A DNA stretch of 35,491 nt, taken from positions 1-35,491 of the forward strand of contig NZ_JNXG01000029.1 of the NCBI RefSeq assembly GCF_000717025.1, in the 5' to 3' direction. A program made the translations under genes and the position numbers. Source of the stretch: Streptomyces atroolivaceus. Its GTDB lineage: Bacteria; Actinomycetota; Actinomycetes; Streptomycetales; Streptomycetaceae. Below the pieces are notes generated by a model. It saw only the letters and a list, made by a program, of their open reading frames with translations, made no database searches and had not been told where the DNA came from. Each line of letters opens with the position of its first letter. The first letter of the stretch is position 1. This document shows positions 1-7,900 of the stretch, piece by piece.

Positions 1-128
1 CCCTGCGCGGACAGCAGCACCATCTGGGCCCGTCGCCAGGTCACCACCGACCCGGTGCCCCTGCGGATGATCCGCAGCAGCCGCCGCCCCTCGTCATCAA
101 TCTCACGGACCTGCACTCGTATCGCCAC
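1..128 (-). CDS. IS630-family transposase, N-terminal part (cut by window edge)
   Basis: The minus strand from 128 to 1 encodes a GTG-started N-terminus containing REIDDEGRRLLRIIRRG, followed by VVTWRRAQMVLLSAQG. This is the characteristic start of Streptomyces IS630-type transposases, where an arginine-rich segment and an RRAQ..LLSAQG helix precede the helix-turn-helix. The catalytic DDE part lies outside the window to the left. GTG at 126-128 is the start that fits the family best; there is no clear Shine-Dalgarno sequence. Whether the element is intact cannot be judged, and I could not identify its terminal repeat in 129-272. Confidence 0.7.
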   Translation of the reverse strand, partial: MAIRVQVREIDDEGRRLLRIIRRGTGSVVTWRRAQMVLLSAQ

Positions 129-272
129 CCGGACAGAGTGACCGACACGCCCCGCCCGGCACAGCACCCGGACGGCGCGTCACATCACAACAGGGCAAAC
201 GTTGCCTGATCCGGCACTATCTGCTCCCCCGGCTGCGGAAACGATACTGCTTGCCTGGGCCAACCTGCCGAG

Positions 273-743
273 TTACGGCTGCTTCCAAGGTGGATGTCGG
301 TGCAGATAGCCATCGTTAGGACAGCCGGCATCAGGGTACCCAGTCGGACACATCGACGGGTCGTCTTCGTCACCGAAGAGATAGACGAGCACCTCGCAGT
401 CGCCGGCGGAGAAGATTATCGACAGGACGCTGCCGCGTGTGGTCGTCTCCTCAGCATCATTGGGCTGGTCGGCATCAGCCGTGGCATAGAAGGTCCATCG
501 GCCAGATGTCAGCGCCGAAGGGCTCCCGCAGTCCGACGCGACGGGCAGCTCGTCGAAGTGCTCGGCAACGAAGGTGTGATCCTCATGGAAGGTCAGCGAC
601 GCACCAGCCCTGCTGGTCCATCGCCCCTCAACTTGATCCACTGAAACCTCTGTGGCATAGATCCTCGCAGCCCACCCGCAGGACACCGTCAGGGCTACCG
701 CCATACCAATGAAGGCGATCGAGCACCACAAGTGTCGACTCAC
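273..743 (-). CDS. hypothetical exported small protein
   Basis: This 156-aa protein is read from GTG at 741-743, chosen because GGAGGGG lies about 5 nt upstream; an upstream in-frame start at 782 lacks such a site. The N-terminus (MSRHLWCSIAFIG, then MAVALTVSCGWAA) is a hydrophobic signal or anchor segment. The Cys in TVSC could be a lipobox variant, but Thr at -3 is unusual. The rest is soluble, with GRWTSRAGASLTFHEDHTF and GRWTFY segments, a G-W-x4-G-x2-L-x-F-x2-D pattern common in small secreted Streptomyces proteins of unknown function. Four Cys in the C-terminal two thirds may form disulfides. No function can be assigned. It may be co-transcribed with the doubtful ORF 779-994. Confidence 0.6.
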   Translation of the reverse strand: MSRHLWCSIAFIGMAVALTVSCGWAARIYATEVSVDQVEGRWTSRAGASLTFHEDHTFVAEHFDELPVASDCGSPSALTSGRWTFYATADADQPNDAEETTTRGSVLSIIFSAGDCEVLVYLFGDEDDPSMCPTGYPDAGCPNDGYLHRHPPWKQP

Positions 744-778
744 GCCAGCCCCTCCCCATACCCCCGGACACCCGCCCC

Positions 779-994
779 TCACGGCCCCTCACCGACCGAA
801 CCCCCAGCATATTTGAACGCGATCAAAATGGTGCAGTAATCCGTCATCAGGGAAGCAGCGGGGCAGGACACCATCCTCCAACCATCACTCAGCGTGTTCC
901 CATCACGGAAGTTGAGCCAGAACCCGAGATTCGACAGCACCACCAAGAGGGCGGCCGGGGTGGGCACCGAGTCCTGGCGTACGTTCGAACCCAT
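779..994 (-). CDS. possible 71-aa hypothetical protein (doubtful)
   Basis: A minus-strand frame from ATG at 994 gives a 71-aa peptide with hydrophobic stretches (PAALLVVLSNLGFWLNF; TDYCTILIAFKYAGG). It ends 35 nt upstream of the start of the 273-743 gene, on the same strand, so the two could be an operon. The composition looks protein-like (mixed aliphatic and aromatic residues) rather than the Arg/Pro-rich pattern of shadow frames. The ribosome site is weak and no family is recognised. It may be the residue of a larger membrane protein that lost its N-terminus. Confidence 0.3.
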   Translation of the reverse strand: MGSNVRQDSVPTPAALLVVLSNLGFWLNFRDGNTLSDGWRMVSCPAASLMTDYCTILIAFKYAGGSVGEGP

Positions 995-997
995 GAC

Positions 998-1549
998 GTG
1001 CACCCTGAGATCCCGGCTGGTGGCCCGGTGAGCGGCTGGTGGGTCTACCTGGAGGAACGGACCCGCCGAGAGGTCGATGCCGACGTGCTGCGCGACCGCC
1101 GACTGTCGGCGGTCAGGTCCGTCTGGGAGGCGCTGCGCCCGCTGGGGGTTGGCCTGCATGAAGCCGAGCGGGTGGTCCACGCGCGATACGAGGCTCTGGG
1201 CGACCGTGTGCAGCGCACGCCGCCTGATCCGCTGGATCTCCCCTCGCTCGCAGCCCGCGCCGCGGCTCTCCCAGGCCGTGTGACGGCGGTGGAGGCGCTC
1301 TGGGACGGCGATACAGTGCACGATTGGTTCGTGCTCCTGGTCGCGGTGCTGGACGCCCCAGATGGGGAGGGCCACCTGGCGACTGTCTACCACCGATCCG
1401 ACGGCCCTCCTCCTGGTGTTGTCGCCGCCGAGGCCGGCCGGGCGCTCGCCGACCACCTTCGCGTGCCCTTCCACTTCGCGTCCCCGGACGTCCCTGATGA
1501 CGACGCCCCGCGCTGGAGGACGATCCAACGGTTGGAGGAAGGGCCGTGA
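998..1549 (+). CDS. hypothetical soluble protein (Streptomyces-type)
   Basis: This 183-aa acidic protein is read from GTG at 998; an in-frame GTG at 1028 (reading VSGWWVYLEERTRREVD) may be the true start, because the family-like sequence begins there. Visible segments are a Trp-rich start, a helical middle (LRDRRLSAVRSVWEALRPLG) and a C-terminal GDTVHDWFVLLVAV ... VPFHFASPDVPDDDAPRW block. It has no signal peptide, membrane segment or recognisable catalytic motif. It resembles an uncharacterised cytoplasmic family I recall from streptomycetes, but I cannot name a domain. It is divergent from the doubtful ORF 779-994 and stands alone downstream, 145 nt from the IS3 element. Confidence 0.6.
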   Translation: MHPEIPAGGPVSGWWVYLEERTRREVDADVLRDRRLSAVRSVWEALRPLGVGLHEAERVVHARYEALGDRVQRTPPDPLDLPSLAARAAALPGRVTAVEALWDGDTVHDWFVLLVAVLDAPDGEGHLATVYHRSDGPPPGVVAAEAGRALADHLRVPFHFASPDVPDDDAPRWRTIQRLEEGP

Positions 1550-1693
1550 ACGGAGGCATGGACGGAGCGCGGCGACCCCAAGGAGGCCGGACGACATGGT
1601 GCCTCCCGTTCTCATGAACATGGCCTCGGGGCCGATCCGCCTGCCTCCCGAGATGGTGACAACTGCTGTCCGCAAGTCGTGAACAGAGCCAGC

Positions 1694-1719
1694 TGAAATT
1701 TCCCCGTGATCCTGGACAC
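1694..1719. repeat. IS3 terminal inverted repeat, left copy
   Basis: It pairs with 2953-2978. Reading inward, both ends share TGAA, TTCCCC, TGATC and TGGACAC, with four mismatches. It lies 7 nt beyond the orfB stop. Confidence 0.85.
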
Positions 1720-1726
1720 TCGATCT

Positions 1727-2614
1727 TTATGCTGCGAGGTCGTGTTGGTGCCGCTGTCGGGTCTCGGCCGGGGTGAGGTAGCCGAAGGCCTTGTGCTTGC
1801 GCAGGCGGCGGCGATTGTAGAACGTCTCGATGAAGTCGAAGACCTCGGCGCGAGCGGTGGCCCGGTCGGGCCAGAGCCGGGTGCCGATCTCTTCTTTGAG
1901 TAGGGCCCAGAAACTGTTCGCGGCGGCATTGTCGAAACAAGATCCGGTGCGTCCGCAGCTCTGTCGGAGGCCCAAATCGCTTATGTAGTGGCGGAAGAGG
2001 CTGCTGGTGTATTCGCTGCCGCGGTCCGAATGCGCTATGCAACCGGGCTGTAGGCGACCGCGTCCGGCTGCCATCTTCAGCGCGTCGACGACGAGGTCGG
2101 CGCGGTGGTGGCCGGCCATCGAATAGCCGACGACCTCGCGGGTGGCCAGGTCGAGCCAGCAGGCGAGGTAGAGCCAGCCCTCGCCGGTGGGCAGGGCGGT
2201 GATGTCGCCGACCAGCTGCGTGCCGGGTGTCTCGGCGTAAAAGTCGCGGCCGATCAGATCGGGGGCCGGCTTCGCCTTCTTGTCCGGCCGGGTCAGCGAC
2301 CGTCGCCTGCGGCGGTGGGCTCCCTGGATGCCGTGCTCGCGCATCAGGCGGGCGACCCGTTTGCGGTTCACGCATCGTCCCAGACGCCGCAGCTCGGCAT
2401 GGACGCGAGGGACCCCGTAGGTGTGGCGGGAGGCGACGTGGATGACGGTGATCTCGTGGGCCAGGGCATCGTCGGCGGCCTTGCGGGCCGCGCGGTTCGT
2501 AGCCGCGGCGAGCCAGGCATAGAAGGAGGAGCGGGCCACCTTGAGCAGCCGGCAAAGGAGAGCGACGCCGTGGGTGGTCTTCTCCGCCTCGATGAACGCA
2601 TACGTCTCGTTCAC
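1727..2614 (-). CDS. IS3-family transposase OrfB (DDE integrase domain)
   Basis: This 295-aa catalytic subunit carries the IS3/IS150-type domains in order: an HTH_21-like segment (YGVPRVHAELRRLGRCVNRK) and an rve integrase core with the acidic triad in VGDITALPT (first Asp), HSDRGSEYTS (second Asp) and NSFWALLKEE (Glu), then the FIETFYNRRRLRKHKAFG tail with the LTPAE motif. The GTG start at 2612-2614 overlaps the orfA stop codon (GTGA) and has AAGGAAAG about 6 nt upstream, so it can be translated by coupling. In this family a -1 frameshift OrfAB fusion may also be made. It looks intact and active. Confidence 0.9.
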   Translation of the reverse strand: MNETYAFIEAEKTTHGVALLCRLLKVARSSFYAWLAAATNRAARKAADDALAHEITVIHVASRHTYGVPRVHAELRRLGRCVNRKRVARLMREHGIQGAHRRRRRSLTRPDKKAKPAPDLIGRDFYAETPGTQLVGDITALPTGEGWLYLACWLDLATREVVGYSMAGHHRADLVVDALKMAAGRGRLQPGCIAHSDRGSEYTSSLFRHYISDLGLRQSCGRTGSCFDNAAANSFWALLKEEIGTRLWPDRATARAEVFDFIETFYNRRRLRKHKAFGYLTPAETRQRHQHDLAA

Positions 2615-2910
2615 CGATCGCTTTCCTTCGCGAAGAAGACCGCGGCTTTTCGTAGCACCTCGATCGTCTTGGCCTGCTCGGCGTTCTGCCGACGCAACCG
2701 CTTGAGCTCTTCGCGTTCGGCCGTCGTGAGCTCGCCCGGCGCACCCTCGCCCCGGTCCGCCCTTGCCCGGCGGCACCAGCCGCGCAGGGACTCCGAGCTG
2801 ATGCCCAGCTCCCGGGCGACGGCGGTGACCGTCTTGCCCGAGGAGTCGACGAGCGCGATCGCGTCCCGCTTGAACTCCTCGGTGTACCGCTTCGTGTACT
2901 TGCTTCCCAC
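2611..2910 (-). CDS. IS3-family transposase OrfA (HTH_8 protein)
   Basis: This 99-aa DNA-binding subunit begins MGSKYTKRYTEEFKRDAIAL, followed by the helix-turn-helix segment TVTAVARELGISSESLRGW. A leucine-zipper-like helix (LKRLRRQNAEQAKTIEVLRKAAVFFAKE) at the C-terminus would pair with OrfB in the transpososome. Family members bind the terminal repeats. It overlaps orfB by 4 nt. Confidence 0.9.
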   Translation of the reverse strand: MGSKYTKRYTEEFKRDAIALVDSSGKTVTAVARELGISSESLRGWCRRARADRGEGAPGELTTAEREELKRLRRQNAEQAKTIEVLRKAAVFFAKESDR

Positions 2911-2952
2911 CTGGCGCTACTTCCCTCTGGAACCTCAGGTCCCAGTCTCCAG

Positions 2953-2978
2953 GTGTCCACGATCAAGGGGAAGCTTCA
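2953..2978. repeat. IS3 terminal inverted repeat, right copy
   Basis: This is the reverse-complement partner of 1694-1719. It lies upstream of orfA, leaving about 40 nt for the promoter and ribosome site. Confidence 0.85.
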
Positions 2979-3185
2979 CACGTGCGCTCGCCCGGTTCAA
3001 CGACTTGACCATCGATCTCCGGCAGGAGGACGAGGTCTTGTTCGCCGGTGGTTGAGCAGGGTCGTTCGCCTTGTTGCAGGGCGCGCTGATCTATCCGACG
3101 CTGGCGGGCGCTCACCGAGAATTCCGTGGTTCACGGTGAGCTGGGCAAGCCCCCGATCTTGACCTCAGTGCCTTCCAGACCTGTG

Positions 3186-3201
3186 AACGACTGCTGTCGT
3201 T
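3186..3201 (-). terminator. short hairpin downstream of the DMFase-like gene
   Basis: A perfect 6-bp stem (AACGAC / GTCGTT) with loop TGCT begins 19 nt beyond the stop of the minus-strand gene 3220-4740. There is no U-tract, so termination is only a suggestion. The rest of 2979-3219 shows nothing else recognisable. Confidence 0.3.
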
Positions 3202-3219
3202 CCGACAGAGCCAGTCCTG

Positions 3220-4740
3220 CTATGGCCTATTGCGAGGTTCCAGCATGCGAGTGATGAGGTTGCCGGTGGCTCGCTGGACGTGCGGGTTGCGGTGGTTGGA
3301 GTCGTTAAGAGCGAGCGGCCAGTGGAAGGTGCCGGCGACGAAGACGAGGGTCCCCTGGTGGTTCTCGCAGAGGCTGGTGTTCTGCACGGCGCGGCCCCGG
3401 TTGCGGCTGTCGACGTAGGGGGATGCGGCGAGCAGGGTCTGCTTGGTGTCGGCGGGCTGGGGCATCGCGGGGTTGAAACCGTCTGCTTCGACGGCGATCA
3501 GGTCAGGTATTTCGTCTCCGTCCCGCAGGCCCGTTCCTGACCAGAACCAGTGCTTGCTCTCGCTGACCACCAGGGGGACGGGTTTCGCGAGGATGCCGTT
3601 GTACTGGACGCCCATCAGGCGCTGTTCGGCTTTGTGGTGCTTTTTGCCGAGGTGGCGCCATCGCACGGTCGGGCCGGCTTCGCCTGGTTCCGGGTCTGGG
3701 GCTTCCTTGTAGCAGGTCACCACACGGGAGGGCCGGTCTTCGGTGCCTGCCTCGAGACGTATGTGGAAGTAGATGTTGTTTGAGGCGAGGAACGCCAGGT
3801 GGGTTCCGGCGTCCACGGCGCTCTCGGCGCAGTCGCGCATCTCCTTGGACCAGTATTCGTCGTGTCCGGAGAAGACGATCGCGGTGTACTGCGAGGGGTC
3901 GATGCGTCCCTCGTGCAGATCGACGCTGGTGGCATAGGTGATGTCGTAGCCGGAGCTCTCCGCCCACCGTGCCGCGCTCATATCCATGTCGAACCAGCGG
4001 GGCAGGCCGAGCTGCATGTACGGCCGGTCGAAAGAGACCTTGAAGGCGCGTTCCGGGTTGCCGCCTATCTCACCGTCGGCGGTGTACCCCTTGTACAGGT
4101 TTTTCCCCGTACGACCATCGAGCGGCCACATGTTGTACGCCTGATACGTGGTGAAGGGGACGACCATCAGGACATCGGAGTGGCGGGCGGTGTCCCGCAC
4201 GACGAAGGGCGTGTAGCTGCGGTGGCCGTCCTGGGAGGTGAAGACGGCAAGGAATATCCCCGACACCCACGTTTTCGGTATCTCCAGCGTCCAGGAGACC
4301 GGCCAGTCGCAGGAGATGAGACCGGTCGCCGGCTGCGTGTCAGGCTTCTTCTGCGGTTTGACCTTCACCGGCTCGCTGGTCAGGAGATGCCTGGCACCGA
4401 CAGCTGCGTAGTGACCGATGCGGTAGACCGCTATGGTGCAATTCTGTGCGGTATGAGAGGCGATATGGAAATCGATAGATTCGCCGTGGCCGACCGAGGT
4501 CGCTGATGCGTAGCCCTGGACCTGCGCAAGATCATCGGTCACGCCCTTGAGGCCGTCACGTCCCAGCGGCCACTGGTCCGAGCCGATGGCCGTGTTCTCC
4601 CGAACGACGGGGTTGTTGCCGGTTCGCGCTGCCGGACGCGTGGGAAGAGGTCCGGCCTGTTCGCGCAATTGATAGCCGACGAAGCCGACTGCACCGAGAC
4701 TGATAGCCCCCAGTGCGGTACGACGGGTCACCTTCGACAC
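3220..4740 (-). CDS. exported N,N-dimethylformamidase beta-subunit-like protein
   Basis: This 506-aa protein has a twin-arginine type signal (TRRTALGAISLGAVGFVGY, residues about 5-23), so it is probably exported folded by Tat. The mature part resembles the domain annotated as N,N-dimethylformamidase beta subunit-like C-terminal: an N-terminal beta-rich region (residues about 60-180, jelly-roll-like, with AVYRIGHY) and a Rossmann-like core with VVPFTTYQAYN, the hallmark FSGHDEYWSKEMRD, LAFLASNNIYF, and a C-terminal VFVAGTFHWPLAL. In true DMFase, Tyr and Glu residues ligate a mononuclear iron; the Tyr of HDEYW may be one equivalent. This protein lacks the small alpha subunit next door, so amidase activity is uncertain. 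The start is GTG at 4740 with GGAG about 8 nt upstream. It has its own transcription unit, separated from 4995-9386 by a terminator. Confidence 0.85.
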   Translation of the reverse strand: MSKVTRRTALGAISLGAVGFVGYQLREQAGPLPTRPAARTGNNPVVRENTAIGSDQWPLGRDGLKGVTDDLAQVQGYASATSVGHGESIDFHIASHTAQNCTIAVYRIGHYAAVGARHLLTSEPVKVKPQKKPDTQPATGLISCDWPVSWTLEIPKTWVSGIFLAVFTSQDGHRSYTPFVVRDTARHSDVLMVVPFTTYQAYNMWPLDGRTGKNLYKGYTADGEIGGNPERAFKVSFDRPYMQLGLPRWFDMDMSAARWAESSGYDITYATSVDLHEGRIDPSQYTAIVFSGHDEYWSKEMRDCAESAVDAGTHLAFLASNNIYFHIRLEAGTEDRPSRVVTCYKEAPDPEPGEAGPTVRWRHLGKKHHKAEQRLMGVQYNGILAKPVPLVVSESKHWFWSGTGLRDGDEIPDLIAVEADGFNPAMPQPADTKQTLLAASPYVDSRNRGRAVQNTSLCENHQGTLVFVAGTFHWPLALNDSNHRNPHVQRATGNLITRMLEPRNRP

Positions 4741-4751
4741 AGGAAAGCTCC

Positions 4752-4772
4752 GAGGCCTGGACGCCAGGCCTC
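4752..4772 (-). promoter_or_regulatory. perfect hairpin abutting the ribosome site of the DMFase-like gene
   Basis: A 9-bp perfect stem (GAGGCCTGG / CCAGGCCTC) with a 3-nt loop lies immediately 5' of the GGAG ribosome site of the minus-strand gene starting at 4740. On the mRNA the stem ends next to the Shine-Dalgarno sequence, which suggests translational control, mRNA 5'-end protection or an operator. It is unlikely to be a terminator of the upstream gene, since a stronger one exists at 4957-4988. Confidence 0.45.
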
Positions 4773-4956
4773 ACGCCTCTCGCGTCGATTCAAGGTGTGA
4801 CCGGTGAGCAACGAAACCTCTTGGGTGCTTCCAGTCAACAGTCGTTCATCATATGTATGTAATGCCCATGCCGAGTCATTGTTGCGATGTGTTATGGGAC
4901 ACACGCCGGGGCCCGCTGGTCACGAAGTTCGGGGGCCAGAGGCGCGTTGAGTCCCG

Positions 4957-4988
4957 GGGTGGTGGCCCTCCGTGGAGGACCACCACCC
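4957..4988 (-). terminator. strong hairpin terminator after the DNRLRE/FG-GAP gene
   Basis: A 9-bp outer stem (GGGTGGTGG / CCACCACCC) continues, across a single mismatch, into an inner 5-bp stem (CCTCC / GGAGG) with a 2-nt loop. It lies 7 nt beyond the stop codon of 4995-9386. It is GC-rich without a U-tract, as is usual for Streptomyces terminators. Confidence 0.75.
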
Positions 4989-4994
4989 GTTCAG

Positions 4995-7900
4995 TCAGCT
5001 TCCGTATCGCTCAATCACGTAGGACCGTGGGTAGCTGTAGCCAGAAGTGACGCCCCAGCTGCTCACCGGCTTGGCGAACTTGCGTCCCGCTGTCGCCGAC
5101 CATGTCCACGCCTTGATGCTGCCGTCGTCGTAGCCGTAGAGAGCGCCGAGGTCGTCGAGGCCGTCCCCGTTGTAGTCGCCGATGACGATCGACATGTGGT
5201 CTCGCCACATGTTGTCCGGAGGCGTGGTCCACGCCTCTGCCACGGAGCTAAACGCGCCCGTCGCGCTGCTCGGGAACACGTAGATGCTGTCATGTCCGTC
5301 GGCGTAGTCGTACCAGGCGGCGATGTCGTCCCGGCCGTCCCCGTCGAAGTCGCCGGCATGTACCGACGTCCGGTCCCAACTGCCCCACGTGGCACTGCCC
5401 CATGAACCGACAGGATTGCTGAAGCCTCCTGTGGGTGTGGCGAGGAACGTCCAGATCTTGTTGCTGCCGTCCGTGTAGCCATGAAAGACGGCAATGTCGT
5501 CCCGGCCGTCACCGTTGAAGTCTCCAGCCACTGGCTTGTCCCGGGAAGCTTCCCAGCCGCCGGTTGGGCGGGTCATCGACTCGAACGGAGCGTTGAAGCC
5601 GCCCCGGACATTCGCGGTGAAGGTCCACAGCGTGTCCCGGCCGTCGGCGTAGTCGTACCAAGCCGCGACATCATCCCTGCCGTCACCGTTGAAGTCGCCG
5701 CTGCTGACCGTCATCCGAGCAAAGCTCCACATGCCGGCCGCTACCTGCCACGACTTGGAGGGCGCTGAGAACTTACCACTCGTGCTTCCCAGCCACGTCC
5801 ACAGGGCGACCTGCCCATCGGCATAGCCGTAGACAGCGGCCACGTCACCGATTCCGTCGCCGTTGAAATCGCCCGTCGTGCGCTTCATCCTGCTTGCCGT
5901 CCACCCTGTTGGCACGTTCCACCCAGTGAGCGGGTTTTTGAACGTTCCGTCAGAGTTCGTCAGGAAAGTATGGATCGTGTCCGACTCGTCTGCATGGTCG
6001 TACCAGTCAGCCATGTCGCTTCGGCCGTCGCCGTTGTAGTCATGCCGCTGAGCTGTGCCGCTGCTCCACAGCGACTGGCCTCTGACGTTGTGGATGACGA
6101 GGCTGCCACGGTCCTGGAGGACGGCGTATCCCTCGGCGCCAGTGGTCTTGGAGTCCCACAGAACGGTGCTGCCGTCTGCTCCGACGACCACAAGGTTGCC
6201 GCTGGCCTGCATGACGGCTTTGGCTCCGACATTTCCTGCGGTCTTGGTCGACCACAGGACGCTGCCGGACTTGGAAGTGATGGCGAGGTCGCCGTCTGAC
6301 CGCATGGTGAGGGTGGCGGAGCGGGAAGTGTAGGACTGCCCGCTGGCAAGGGTGGTGCCGGCGGGGATGCGTGTGCCGCCTACAGCGCCGTCGATGGAGA
6401 AGTAGGAGGCGAAGGACATGTTGTCCGCGCCGGGGGTTTTGCCCGGCCAGCCGATCATGGTGTTGTCGGTTTTGCGGCCCCAGAGGTCAGCCAGGCCGTC
6501 GCCGGTGACGTCGCCCACGGAGTCGATAATCGGGTAGAGGGAGGCAGGATAGCCCACACCGATCTTCACGCGGCTGGCAGCGTTGCCCCAGGTGGTGGGG
6601 TCAAGGATTCCGGTTTCTCCCTTGCGGCCCAGCGCCCGGTACATGTCTCCTGATGCGTTGTCGCGGAGCCACAGGTCAGCGACGCCGTCACCGTTGAGGT
6701 CGCCGGGAGCGATGACGGTGTACTTGTCCCAGTCGCTGGCTCCCACGAGAACGGGTGTGCTCAGCCGCTTGGTGTAACTGCCGTAGTAGGCCCACAGCAG
6801 CTTGCCCTGCTTGACCAGGAGGTCTGGCTTCCCGTCGGCGTTGATGTCGCCCGGGGTGACGATCTGGTCCGCGTCGCTCCAGTGGTCGTTACCCGTCCAC
6901 CCGGGCTCGCCGACGCAGCCGTAGTCCTCGTCGATTACAGGGCACTTGACGGTCAGAGCCTGCTTGCCCTCCTCGTAGTCCGTGGTGGCGATGCCGAGCC
7001 CGTTGTTGGTGTAGGTCCACAGGTTCTTCCGCTTGGCCACGGTGTCGTACTCGAGGGCGACCAGATCGGTGTAGCCGTCCTGGCCCCAGTCGGTGCGGTA
7101 GGTCACCTGAGCGTCGGCGAATGCCTGCCCGCCGTTGGCGGCTGAGGCGAACGTGCCGTTCTGCTGACCGGAGTAGGTCAGCAGGGTGCCGTTGGAGTCG
7201 ATGCTCCAGAGGTCCTTGTTCCCGTCGCCGTTCAGATCGCCCGGCGCGTCACGCTGCGCGGAGCGGGTGGCGTAGAAGACGTAGCTTGCGGTGTCGGACC
7301 TGTTGCCGGCCTTGTCGACGCTGTACGCGTAGACGAAGTGCGGGCCGTACCCCGGCGGGAGCACGGGGACCGGGACGCCCGGATCCGCCTCACTGATCTG
7401 CGGTTCGGAGTCCGTCCACCACACGTAGTGGTCGACGTCCGTCACTCCGTTGGCGCCCAGGGTGAACCAGCCAGTCTGGCGGGCCTTGCCGGTCACTGCC
7501 GGCCAGCCGCTGTCACCCGGAGGGAAGATCCCGTCCTTCGAAGTGATCGTGGGCGGCAGCCCGGGGCGCGTGCGGTCCACGGAGAACTTGCAGGTGGCAC
7601 TCCACGCCGAAGTGGCACCGTCGGCATCCTTCGCCCGTACTCGCCAGGTGTAGGAACCGGTGGGAAGCTTCCCATCGGCTACCGGCAGCGTCACGACACG
7701 CTTCTTGAGCGCCGAAAGCGACTGATCGACCACGGCTGTTGTACTGCCGGTGGAGAAGACCTGGAACTGAGCGGTGAGGTTGCCTGCGTCCGGGTCGTCC
7801 ACGGTGGCGTGGACACTCACCCTGGTGTTGCCGATGAGACCGCCCGAGGAGCAGGACGATTTCGGGTTCGTGCCCAGGCCGTAGGGGGTCTTGGGCGGGT

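Larger units (their letters stand above)
1694..2978 (-). mobile_element. IS3-family insertion sequence, complete
   Basis: The 1285-bp element is bounded by 26-bp imperfect inverted repeats (1694-1719 and 2953-2978, 22/26 matches, both starting TGAA and ending TGGACAC). It carries orfA (2611-2910) and orfB (1727-2614) on the minus strand, the standard IS3 layout and size. The bases next to the ends (AGC on the left, CAC on the right) do not give a 3-bp target duplication, so it is either old or has undergone recombination. Both orfs appear intact. Confidence 0.9.

Noticed and set aside
1113..2966. Minus-strand frame of 617 codons over IS3 and its flank
   Set aside because: It is the Arg/Pro/Ser-rich alternative frame of orfB and crosses the element boundary.
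2105..3055. Long plus-strand frame across the IS3 element
   Set aside because: It is antisense to orfA and orfB, which have clear motifs; no motif is present in this frame.
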